From positions 78,823,352 through 78,887,351 of the forward strand of contig OY829537.1 of NCBI GenBank assembly GCA_963691705.1: a stretch of DNA of 64,000 bases. Direction: 5' to 3'. This DNA is from Viola odorata (taxonomy: Eukaryota > Streptophyta > Magnoliopsida > Malpighiales > Violaceae). A program made the position numbers and the translations under genes. The notes beneath the pieces are model-generated. The model was not told where the DNA came from and did not search any database. It saw only the letters and a program-made list of their open reading frames with translations. The stretch's first letter is position 1; every line of letters begins with the position of its first letter. Below, piece by piece: positions 22,843-34,010 of the stretch.

Positions 22843-25774
22843 TGTTGCTACCTGAATTTTGACACTAGCACGTTCGATCACCTACAAAATAGTATGCCCG
22901 CATTTTCAACGCATTTTATCAACTATAATCGCTTTATTTTTATTTTTTCACTAAACCCTTAATGATCTCTTGGCCCAGCTCGAGTCCTTTCGTATTCTTT
23001 TAATTCTATCTGTCATTTTAGTTTTTTTCCTTTTTAGTCTTACTTAGGCCCCGAACGAGCTTTTTCGACACTTTGTCAAAATAAATGCGTTTAGAGAGTT
23101 GAGTTTAAAATTTTGTTCGCATCATCTTGATCGACATATTTTTCTCATTAACGTAGTTGCTTTCATTCAAATTTCTCGTCAATTTCATCGCAACAATTGG
23201 ATCGAGCCCATATTAATTATTAAATATTCTTTTCTTCCTTTTAATCTAGGCCATTGGATTGGTTGACTCTCCCTTAGTCAACCATCTAACGTTCCCCTAA
23301 TTAAAACACAAAACCCCTCTCCCTTTTCTTTTCCAGCAAGTTTTCCATTTCTCTCCAAATTCGATCAAGCCTTGTCATCGCATTCCTGAAGTTTCTAGCA
23401 AGCCAACTGCCCAAGCTTTGTCCTCGCTCCTCGTACCTCCATTCAACCAGCTGTCCTCGCAAGCCGCCGCGCCCCCATTCGCCCACGCGTCCTCGTCAAT
23501 CACCATACAATCACCCAAGACCTAGCCTATAAATACATCGCTATTCACCCCTCTAAACTCGACGGGTTGATGCACCCTCTCATCACCAACAGCAATCCAA
23601 GCAAAGGAAGCAAGCACTATAAGTATTTCCAAGCTTTCTATCTCTAGCTTCTCTCTTGTAATTTTCGTTTTTAGCTTTAAACATTTAATCAATGGCTCAA
23701 ATCTATTTTATACACTTCATTTTCAAGTGATAAATGTGTTATTTACTTCAATTTAAATGTCTGCTGCTTCGCTTAATTAATTGTGAATTTTTGGCTTTAA
23801 TGCGTATATATGTTCAAATGTCAAATTACTCCTCGTTTGTGGATGAAATGGTTTAATTCTGGTTGGGTTTTGGTCGTCGCTTCACCCCGGTCACGTTGTG
23901 ATGTTTTTGCTGCGTTTGCGTGGCCGGAGCCTCTCCCTAGTAGCGCCGGCGCAAGGAAGAGGAAGAACAGTAGCCATTGCTGTTCTAAGGAAGAAGAAGG
24001 AGCAAGGTGACGGGTCAAGCCCGTCCCTTTCCTTTTAAAATGTTGATGGGCTTTGGCTTAAGCCAAGCCCATCTTTTCCCTTTTCATTTTAATTAAATCA
24101 TGGGCATAGGATTTATTCCTAGCTCATTTTAATTAATTTCAGCACTTGGGTCCAACCCATTAAATTTTCTTCAACTATTCGAGTCATTTTTTATGTTATT
24201 TTATTTCATGCTCGTATGCAATATTTAATTTAATTCGTATGTCATGTTTTTATTTTTGTTTGTTTAAAAGCCAAGCCCATTTTTTAATGTCCAAAATTCA
24301 AATGTGGGACCCGCTTATTTTCGTCAAATCACATGAAATATTCGTATGCTTTAAATGATTTGTTTATGCCACGATTTTATTTAATTAAATGTTTGCATGC
24401 TTTAAAATGATTTATTTATGCCATGTTCTATTTAATTAAATGCTTGCATGTTTTGAATGATGTGTTGAGATTTGTTTGTCATGCTTTATTTTAATTAGTT
24501 GTTCACATGCTGAATAATTTGTTTGCAATGATTAGTTTAATTTCTTGCTAAATAAATGTGGGCATGTGCTTTTATTATCTATTGTTTTCGAGTTATTACT
24601 AACACTCTCGCTTTGTAGGTTAATTTCTAGATCTTCGCTCGAAAAGTACGTTTTACCTCTCTTTTACTTTGATTCGATATTTTCCATAAATATTATATGC
24701 ATGCATGTTATCCAAAACTAGAAATCCAAGTATGGGCCTAGCCCGGCCCATTAGATTTGTATGCATTATTTTCGTACGTTCGTATGTGATAATTAATTGT
24801 CAATTATTTTTAATTTCATGTAGGCGATAACATTTAATTGTCTATGTTCACTTGTTGTAATAATTAATTGTTTACTACACTTGTTGTAATAATTAATTAG
24901 TTGTTTGACTGTTGTAATAAGTAGTTAGATAGTTATTCCGACCTCCAATTTGTAATCATTCGTTAAGTAGTTAAAAAATCGTGTATGTTCGTTTATACCT
25001 AGATTATGTCAATTGTCGCTAATTTCAGTTTTGAAGAGACGGATCGATCGGGGCTGATCTAAAAGGTAAGTTTATCTTAAAACATTTCCTTGTATGTTTA
25101 TTTAAATGTTAAAACCAAATCAAATAAATCGTATGCATGACATATATAATTGCTAGAACAATTAAAATCAATCTCACATGCACAACATGTTTAAATCACT
25201 TGCGTTTATATACCATGAAATTAATTGTTGTATTGATATATGAGTATGGTGGTCCCAATACCGCGCAAAAATATATGTGCATACATTAATCGGTATCTTG
25301 CTAGTTTTTGCCATGATAGATCACGTAGTAATTAAGTCATGCATGGCTCAATGAAAAGGGAGGAACGTCCGCTCTAGCATAGAGACAAAACGGTAACCCC
25401 GTCCCTCTGACCCAAGCAGAAATAACATGTCCCAAATGCTAAGATGTAACGTCACCTTGGAGGGCCCAAATTACATGTTAAAAAAATGATTTTCTCAAAG
25501 CACCTCGCTTACCGGTAACCTTTTTTTAAGGATGTGACTTGGGTGCCTAACACCTTCCCAAGTCCATAATCACGACCTTGAACCGTTATTCTTTGGTTTA
25601 GACCATTTTTGCCTTAGTTTTATTTATTTTTATGCCATGAGATATAGGTTCCCTAAACCTTAGAAAATAGGGTGGCGACTTCATTGCATGTTGCGAGGCG
25701 TCCTTTTACGCCGAGCATCGTAAGGTCTCAGATTCGTCGTATACTCGCGAATTTTTTATTTTTCGAGTGCGACA
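22843..25774 (+). repeat. 2.93-kb LTR, Tat/Ogre type
   Basis: Starts TGTTGCTACC and ends GAGTGCGACA, immediately before a primer-binding-like site. Contains a CCTATAAATACA promoter box. Its 3' part (CCTTAGAAAATAGGGTGGC, GACTTCATTGCATG) matches in reverse complement the LTR at 48188-52560 (CCACCCTAATATTTCTAAGG), so both belong to one group. The length fits the long LTRs of Ogre/Tat elements. Confidence 0.8.
23528..23535 (+). promoter_or_regulatory. LTR TATA box, left arm
   Basis: TATAAATA in the context CCTATAAATACATCGC. The mirror copy lies at 34791-34798, pointing the opposite way. Confidence 0.6.
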
Positions 25775-25776
25775 GT

Positions 25777-25797
25777 TTGGCGACTTCACTAGGGACT
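25777..25797 (+). other. Primer-binding site of the Tat/Ogre-like element
   Basis: TTGGCGACTTCACTAGGGAC follows the LTR end after two bases. This resembles the TGGCGACTCCACTGGGGA site reported for Ogre-type gypsy elements (tRNA-Arg primer in the literature as I recall it). The inverted arm lacks most of it. Confidence 0.65.
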
Positions 25798-26879
25798 TGT
25801 AGGGTCGAAGCTGGTTTTATGTTGTTTCCTTTTTTTTAATTATTATTATTTACTTGCTTTAAATAAATTGTTTTCGTGATTGTTATTTGTTATTCGCTTT
25901 AATAAATTGTTCATACGCATCTCATGCATAAAATGCCTATCGCCGGCCATGTTACCAAATAGGACTAGGAAGGTATTAGTGAAGCGTTGTGGGCCCACGT
26001 CCCAATGTGCTTTCATGAACCCTAACTCGGATGTTGAACCCCTAAATGGTTGAGCGCCCCGTGATCCCTTGAGATTCGGTAAAGCAATCAAAATATCCAT
26101 TTATGGGGGACCCTTTTTAGGGTAACAACTGGGAACTTTTCAGCCAGCTAGTTGTAGTCGACGTCAAAAGCCCAGCATATGCATCATGTTCGTGCATTTA
26201 TCACATGTTTACATGTTCGTTGTGTGTTTATATCGTCCTCATAATTTATTGTGTTTACCACTAACACAAGAATTTTTACTTCTCATAAAACAGCCCCACC
26301 TTACTTGTTCACTCAAATGGCAACGCCTACGACGCTTTCACTTAATACTTGCGGGATTTCAAGCTACAACGATCAGTTGGAATAGGGTGACATGTTGAAA
26401 TTCGATTTTGTTCCCGATATTACGACCAAGATTGGGACGGAAGAAGTGGAGAGTCAGAAAGGGAGATTGCGTCGTTGGAATGAGCAAACAGATTCTGACT
26501 TCCAAGATTGACGCCTTCAAAATCGTGCATCAGCTACTTAGATTTTCATCTTTTCGCCCCATGTAACCATGTTCCTAGACTTCTGTCTACTAGCCTTTTT
26601 GGGTAGATCTAGATAGGTAATCCAACTTATAATGGTTGTAACCCTTTTTGACGAAAAAAATCAATGACAATGTTCATAATTATTCGGATAATTATGAAAC
26701 GTGTCCTTTCTTTCACACATCCGAGGGATATCGAACAGCTATCGCCTACGGTCGAAACAACATTCCCCAAATTAAACCGCACATAGAGCTCCAAAAGAAA
26801 AAAAGAACCCTTGAAACAAAAAACACAAAAAAAAAAATATAGACCAAATAACAATAACGCAGAGATAACCATTTCTTCT

Positions 26880-27513
26880 CGGTTTCAGCTGCGCGCTCTT
26901 TTTCCTTGGCCAATATGAATGCGATTGACTCTAGTTTTCTACTCGACTAAAACATAAAAGACGTTCATAACACATGGAAGTTCTCCCTTACCAAATTTCA
27001 TAATTTTCTGAGCAGCGCATCTCTCAAAAGAAATTTCAGAACGCAAGAACAGCCGCTCCTTCTCGATCTCAGCTGCGCGATCTTTTGTCTTGGCCAAAAT
27101 GGATATTATTTACTCAGATTTTTCACTCGGATAAAACATGGAAGATGTTTATGACAGGTTGAAGTCTGCCCACACCAAATTTCAGAATTTTCTGGGCAGT
27201 GAATCTCTCACGGAAAAATTTAGACGTAAGGATAATGGTGTTTCGCTATTTCAGCTGCGCGCTATTTTGTTTTGGCCAATATCAAAGCGATTTATTCGGA
27301 GTTTCTACTTGGCCAAAACACGGAAGATTTTTATAACAGGCTGAAGTCTACCCACGCCAAATTTCAGAATTTTTTGGGTAGAGCATCTCTCACAAAAAAA
27401 TTCATAATGCAAGGACAGTTACGTCTTCTAAGTTTCAGCTGCGTGCTCTTTTGTTGTGGCCAACGTCTCCTCGTAGCGCCAATCTGTGGGTTTCGTTGAT
27501 AGCATCCAAGATC
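26880..27513 (+). repeat. ~183-bp tandem repeats in the leader, left arm
   Basis: TCAGCTGCGCGCTCTTTT-like landmarks occur near 26886, 27068, 27252 and 27437, each followed by TTGGCCAAWAT and TCTCTCA...AAATTTCA. That is three and a half copies of about 183 bp. The inverted counterpart is about 32286-32935. Frames through it (27138-27344, 27272-27499) encode repeat-derived peptide only. Confidence 0.8.
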
Positions 27514-27718
27514 ATATCTCGTCGAGTATAATGAATAAAAGCTTCCTTCGTATCTTCACCGAAGTGTCATCTTCTCATTCGCCCTAAAAGTATCAAGTGA
27601 AAGTGTGGCCGGAAGAGTGAATAAGCAGCTTGGAGGCCTCGGGATTACATGTCATGCATGATATCAGTTATACTCATTATTATTTTCATTTTTCAGGATA
27701 AACGATGGCTCCCAAAAA

Positions 27719-28935
27719 GTGAGCTATCCCCACTTTTCCAAAAAAATCGTGTGGCAGTTCATACCCCACCTTTCAAAAAATCGCGTGGCGGTTTACACCC
27801 CACATTTCAAAAATCGTGTGGCGGTTCACACCCCACATTTCAAAAAAATCATGTGGCGGTTTAAACCCACCTTTCAAAAATCACGTGGCGGTTCACACCC
27901 CACATTTCAAAAAATCATGTGGCGGTTTAAACCCCACCCTTCAAAAATCATGTGGCGGTCCACACCCCACACTTCAAAAAAATCGTGTGGCGGTTCATAC
28001 CCCACATTTTAAGAAATCATGTGGCGGTTCACAGCCCACATTTCAAAAATCGTGTGGCGGTTTAAACCCCACATTTCAAAAATCTTATGGCGGTTTACAC
28101 CCCACATTTCAAAAATCATGTGGCGGTTTAAACCCCGCATTTGAAAAATCATATGGCGGTTTAAACCCCACCTTTCAAAAAAATCGTGTGGCGGTTCACA
28201 CCCCACATTTCAAAAATCATGTGGCGGTTTAAACCTCACCCTTCAAAAAATCGTGTGGCGGTTCATACCCCACATTTCAAAAAATCGCGTGGCGGTTCAC
28301 ACCCCACATTTCAAAAATCATGTGGCGGTTTAAGCCCCACCATTCAAAAAATCATGTGGCGGTTTAAACCCCACCTTTCAAAAAATCATGTGGCGGTTTA
28401 AACCCTACCTTTCAAAAAATCATGTGGCGGTTCACACCCCACATTTCAAAAATCATGTGGCGGTTTAAACCCCACCCTTCAAAAAATTGTATGGCGGTTC
28501 ATACCCCACATTTCAAAAAATCGCGTGGTGGTTCACACCCCACATTTTAAAAATCATGTGGCGGTTTAAACCCCACCATTCAAAAACAATGTGGCGGTTA
28601 AGACACCACCTTTCAAAAAATCGTGTGGCGGTTCACACCCCACATTTCAAAAATCATGTGGCGGTTTAAACCCCACCATTCAAAAAATCATGTGGCGGTT
28701 TAGACCCCACCTTTAAAAAAATTGTGTGGCGGTTTAAACCCCACCATTAAAAAATCGTGTGGAGGTCCAAGACCCCACCTTTCAAAAATCATGTGGCGGT
28801 TTAAACCCCACCCTTCAAAAAAAATCATGTGGCGGTTTAAACCCCACCTTTCAAAAAAATTATGCAGCGGGTTAAAAACCCCCGTTTCAATCTTGTGCGG
28901 CGGTTCAAACCCCCACTTTTCGTCAAAATTTTTGT
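27719..28935 (+). repeat. ~33-37-bp satellite in the element body, left block
   Basis: About 34 units of the form TCATGTGGCGGTTTAAACCC plus CACCTTTCAAAAAA. Two main variants alternate (TTTAAACCCCACCTTTC and TTCACACCCCACATTTC) and the A-run length varies. Toward 29035 the units change to GCGGCGGTTCAAACCCCCAC with TTTTCGTCAAAA. Long open frames on both strands reflect the unit length and absence of stops, not genes. Confidence 0.92.
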
Positions 28936-31165
28936 GGTGGTTCAAACCCCAGTATTTGTCAAAATTTTGTGCGGCGGTTTACACCCCCACTTTTCGTCAA
29001 AAAATTAAATGCGGCGATTCACCCCTCGCTTTGTCCAATTTTGATCGCAAGGAAGCTTCGCCAATAGTCGAGCCTACGACTTTAAACAAGGGCGCTTCAT
29101 GGGGGGCAACCCAAGTATTCTTTTCGATATTTCAGTTTTTTCGTTAAATTCAACATCTTGGGATGCCTTTTCCCTATGAATTTAATATTTAATTGTCTCT
29201 TCATTTCAGGTGCAACGAGACTTGTAAAGTTGGAGGCAAGCGAATGAAGTGACGACCAGAAAAAGGTGTCGAAAAATGTCAGAGCTCATTTTTCAGGAAA
29301 GTTGTCCTTTTATATTTTTGCAATTTCCGTTTCCGCAATTTACATTTCCGTAATTTATGTTTTCGCAATTTATATTTTTGCAATTTTAAATTCCCGCTAT
29401 TTACAACTGTGGCAAGAGTGCGTGCATAATGTTGGCTAAAATCCTTAGTTTTCGCAAAATTTTCTCTTTATACATGTGCAACTTGGGCTAAAACAAAAAC
29501 AAAAAACAAAAAAAACAAAAAAAAACGAAAATCCCACGTTTTGAACATTTTTGAATCAAGCATATTCATCATTTTGTCACATCGCGGATGACTTGTGCAT
29601 TCATTAGAAATTATATCCATGGCATGTTTAGATGTAAGCAGTTACAAACATATCTCTGTGAGTATTTTTGGGCCTTCACGCTTCGTTTCGTTCATGAGTG
29701 TAAATGCTAAGCTAAGTGCTAGTTAGATTTGCATAATATCCAGGGTACATGAACCATCAGACATGGGATAACAGTAAGATGACATTGGACTTTGCTTTGC
29801 TCTTCTTCCACATTTTTCATTTTTTTACTTTTTCGCCCTCAAAACACATACCTTGTACACCATGTACAACTCTATCAAACACTTCAAAGCCTTCTTCTAA
29901 ACTCCTCACAAATGAGTAAGTGCCCCGACTAAAGCGCTAGAAGCATGATAAGTTCATTTCAACGAATCAGCAGGATGAAAAGAAAACCCTCAAAGGTTGA
30001 CAGTCCGCGCTAACACCTAGAAGCATAAAAAAAAATCAAAAGAGAAAAGAAAAAAAAAAGGAAAAAGGAAAAGGAAAAAGGGAGAGAAAGGAAGAAAAAA
30101 AAGGAAAAAGAAACAAAAAAAAGAAGATTCAAAAAGAGGGTATCTCAAAGAACCCAAGTCAATGAAAGTAGAAGCAAGTACGAGAGAATCAACAATCAAA
30201 ATCGATCAAGATGATCACAAGAAGAGTGTTCCTAGCAAAAGATGAAGGGACTTGTATAAAAGAGGATATCTCAAAGAACCCAAGTCAATGAAAGTAGAAA
30301 CAAGTACGAACTAATCATCAATCAGAATCGATCAAGATGATCATAAGAAGAGCATTCCTAGCAAGAAGATGAAGAAATATGTACACTTCGCTTTTGCCTC
30401 GATCGAATCATCAAGCATCGTTCACCACGACTTGTCCTCATCACAATCAGTCGTCGAGCGCAAACTCATTAAAACCTTTCAAAAAAAAACACAACACAAC
30501 ACTTTTTTCTACAAATTCCTCGTTTCTTTCTCCCTCGCAAAGTCCTTTCGATTATTAGTAGGCCCAGGCAGGTACATCTTCATTGAAGTTTATTCACTCG
30601 GATTGACATTGCAAATCTGATTTCGTGCTATGTTTGCTGCATTTTAAGGAGTGTAAACACATAACCCTGTTTCTGAGTGCGAGCGCAAACACTAATATCT
30701 AGTGAGGATTGCTTACAGCTGCATGTCATGGGAAAGTCTTGTTCTTGAGGTCGTTATTTCCTGAACAAGATGCAGACGTTATCTAGACTTGTATCAAACA
30801 TGTTTATATAACAAAAATTGAACGAACATTTTTCAAAGAATATACTTGATTTGATTTTCTCTTAAAACAAAGAGGTCGTTTTCGTTCCAAAAAAGAAACT
30901 TGGGGGAAAGCCGAGGTTTAAATGTAAGAATACACATTGTTTCTCACATTATCATTGCTCTCTCTTTTTCCATCTGTTGCTGCTTTCGTGTTTTATTTCT
31001 CTCCTATTCGCAGGATACAGATACGCTCTGATGGAATCACACCACAAATTGGGTCTTCGATAAAGAAATCATTGTAATGCCCTCGTCTTGGATTTTCATC
31101 GAAATCCAATCAACTTCGAATGGAGCACGTTACCACTCCCCAAACAACTTCGTGTGGCAGATCAC

Positions 31166-31413
31166 AACCACTCACCAATGCGGTGGCTTCCAACCACTCA
31201 CCAATGCGGTGGCTCTCAACCACTCACCCATGCGGTGGCTTCCAACTACTCACCAATGCGGTGGCTCTCAACCACTCACCAATGCGGTGGCTTCCAACCA
31301 CTCACCAATGCGGTGGCTCTCAACCACTCACCAATGCGGTGGCTTCCAACCAGTCACCAATGCGGTGACTTCCAACCACTCACCAATGCGGTGGCTTTCA
31401 ACCACTCACCAAC
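31166..31413. repeat. 26-bp minisatellite CCACTCACCAATGCGGTGGC
   Basis: About nine copies of a 26-bp unit (CCACTCACCAATGCGGTGGC plus TTCCAA or TCTCAA). The unit contains a partly self-complementary core (CCAATGCGGTGG). Open frames here are repeat translations. Confidence 0.88.
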
Positions 31414-31499
31414 TCAGTCTATGCGGGGGCTTCAAACTACCCTCCATTTCAGTTCGCAAGGTAAGTTCAAGGTAAGACTTACTTTCCCTTTACACCATC

Positions 31500-31615
31500 T
31501 GTTTAAAGTTGTGATTGGTCACGTCCCCACATCTTGTCATTTAAAAAGTTGTGATTGGTCACGTCCCCACATACACCCTGTCTTTTAATGTTGTGTCAGG
31601 TCACGTCCCCACACC
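31500..31615. repeat. Three ~45-bp units with GGTCACGTCCCCACA
   Basis: TTGTGATTGGTCACGTCCCC occurs twice exactly and a third time as TTGTGTCAGGTCACGTCCCC. Each is followed by ACA and a short CTTGTC/TTTTAA spacer. Confidence 0.8.
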
Positions 31616-31674
31616 ATATCTTGAAAATTCGAAAAACAATCACCCCGAATATCCGAGCGATGGTACGTTACAAC

Positions 31675-31880
31675 TCTCATTTACATTTCTGCATCGTCCG
31701 TGACTGCGATAGCCTCGCCCGGATATCTTTACCTTTCAGCATCGTCCGTGACTACGATAGCCTCACCCCGATATCATTACATTTCTGCATCGTCCGTGAC
31801 TGCGATAGCCTTACCCGGATATCTTTACCTTTCGCCCGGATATCTTTACATTTCTGCATCGTCCGTGACTGCGATAGCTT
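31675..31880. repeat. ~49-bp minisatellite CATCGTCCGTGACTGCGATAG
   Basis: Four units of CATCGTCCGTGACTGCGAT plus AGCCTCGCCCGGATATCTTT plus a short link, with one partly duplicated CGCCCGGATATC segment. The last unit stops mid-sequence at about 31879-31886, where the inverted arm begins. Confidence 0.85.
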
Positions 31881-31886
31881 CTGATT

Positions 31887-32287
31887 TTTAAAATGTGGGG
31901 TTTAAACCGCCACATGATTTTTAAAATGTGGGGTGTAAACCGCCACAAGATTTTTGAAATGTGGGGTTTAAACCGCCACACAATTTTTGAAATGTGGGGT
32001 GTGAACCGCCACATGATTTCTTAAAATGTGGGGTATGAACCGCCACACGATTTTTTTGAAGTGTGGGGTGTGAACCGCCACATGATTTTTGAAGGGTGGG
32101 GTTTAAACCGCCACATGATTTTTTCAAATGTGGGGTGTGAACCGCCACATGATTTTTGAAAGGTGGGGTTTAAACCGCCACATGATTTTTTTGAAATGTG
32201 GGGTGTGAACCGCCACACGATTTTTGAAATGTGGAGTGTAAACTGCCACGCAATTTTTTGAAAGGTGGGGTATGAACCACCACACGA
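31887..32287 (-). repeat. ~35-bp satellite, inverted right block
   Basis: About 11 units reading GTGGGGTTTAAACCGCCACA, the reverse complement of the block at 27719-28935. The array is shorter and joins GATCTTGGATGCTATC directly at 32286, whereas the left arm has about 200 bp (27514-27718) between these points. Confidence 0.9.
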
Positions 32288-34010
32288 TCTTGGATGCTAT
32301 CAATGAAACCCACAGATTGGCGCTACGAGGAGACGTTGGCCACAACAAAAGAGCGCGCAGCTGAAACTTAGAAGACGCAACTGTCCTTGCATTATGAATT
32401 TTTTTGTGAGAGATGATCTACCCAGAAAATTCTTAAATTTGGCGTGGGCAGACTTCAGCCTGTTATAAACATCTTCCGTGTTTTGTCCGAGTGGAAACTG
32501 CAAATAAATCGCTTTGATATTGGCCAAAACAAAATAGCGCGCAGCTGAAATCGCGAAACACCATTATCCTTACGTCTAAATTTTTCCGTGAGAGATTCAC
32601 TGCCCAAAAAATTCTAAAATTTGGTGTGGGCAGACTTCAACCTGTCATAAACATCTTCCATGTTTTGTCCGAGTGCAAAATCCGAGTAAATCATATCCAT
32701 TTTGGCCAAGACAAAAGATCGCGCAGCTGAGATCGAGAAGGAGCGGTTGTTCTTGCGTTCTGAAATTTCTTTTGAGAGATGTACTGCTCAGAAAATTATG
32801 AAATTTGGTAAGGGAGAACTTCCATGTGTTATGAATGTCTTTTGTGCTTTAGTCGAGTAGAAACCTAGAGTCAATCGCATTCATATTGGCCAAGGAAAAA
32901 GAGCGCGCAGCTGAAATCTAGAAGAAACGGTTATCTCTGCGTTATTGTTATTTGGTCTATATATTTTTTTTTGTGTTTTTTGTGTCAAGGCTCAACTTTT
33001 TTTCTTTTGGAGCTCTATGTGCGGTTTAATTTGGGGAATGTTGTTTCGACCGTAGGCGATAGCTGTTCGATATCCCTCGGATGTGTGAAAGAAAGGACAC
33101 GTTTCATAATTATTTGAATAATTACGAACATTGTCATTGATTTTTTCTGTCAAAAAGGGTTACAACCATTATAAGTTGGATTACCTATCTAGATCTACCC
33201 AAAAAGGCTAGTAGACAGAAGTCTAGGAACATGGTTACATGGGGCAAAAAGATAAAAATCTAAGTAGCTGATGCACGATTTTGAAGGCGTCAATCTTGGA
33301 AGTCAGAATCTATTTGCTCATTCCAACGACGCAATCTCCCTTTCTGACTCTCCACTTCTTCCGTCCCAATCTTGGTCGTAATATTGGGAACAAAATCAAA
33401 TTTCAACATGTCACCCTATTCCAACTGATCGTTGTAGCTTGAAATCTCGTAAGTATTAAGTGAAAGCGTCGTAGGCGTTGCCATTTGAGTGAACAAGTAA
33501 GGTGGGGCTATTTTATGAGAAGTAAAAATTCTTGTGTTAGTGGTAAACACAATAAATTATGAGGACGATATAAACACACAACGAACATGTAAACATGTGA
33601 TAAATGCACGAACATGATGCATATGCTGGGCTTTTGACGTCGACTACAACTAGCTGGCTGAAAAGTTCCCGGACGTTACCCTAAAAGGGGTCCCCCATAA
33701 ATGGATATTTTGATTGCTTTACCGAATCTCAAGGGATCACGGGGCGCTCAACCATTTAGGGGTTCAACATCCGAGTTAAGGTTCATGAAAGCACATTGGG
33801 ACGTGGGCCCACAACGCTTCACTAATACCTTCCTAGTCCTATTTGGTAACATGGCCGGCGACATGCATTTTATGCATGAGATGCGTATGAACAATTTATT
33901 AAAGTGAATAACAAATAAAAATCACGAAAACAATTTATTTAAAGCAAGTAAATAATAATAATAAAAAAAAAGCAAACACCACAAAACCGGCTTCGACCCT
34001 ACAAGTCCCC
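32288..34010 (-). repeat. Inverted leader and ~183-bp repeats, right arm
   Basis: Reverse complement of about 25795-27513 with scattered substitutions and small indels. It holds the same ~183-bp units (about 32340-32930) and the TCAAGGGATCACGGGGCGC segment. The frame at 33701-33907 is the mirror of 25846-26100 and is not a gene. Confidence 0.85.

Larger units (their letters stand above)
28936..31886 (+). other. Single-copy centre of the palindrome
   Basis: Non-coding body of the element between the two satellite blocks. Landmarks: a purine-rich run at about 30016-30130; a ~125-bp tandem duplicate (about 30135-30245 and 30260-30370, both with TATCTCAAAGAACCCAAGTC); and three further minisatellites at 31166-31880. 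No gag or pol motif was found. Confidence 0.6.

Noticed and set aside
25846..26100. 84-aa frame repeated at 33701-33907
   Set aside because: Mirror copies of the element leader; conservation is explained by duplication. Kept only as a possible leader ORF with very low support.
27649..28669. Long open frames with repeated CGG-rich peptide across the satellite
   Set aside because: The unit length and lack of stops keep several frames open on both strands at once. The peptides follow the DNA repeat and have no start, domain or codon bias.
27719..28935. CRISPR-like array
   Set aside because: Units abut with no unique spacers, the context is plant retroelement DNA, and no cas genes exist.
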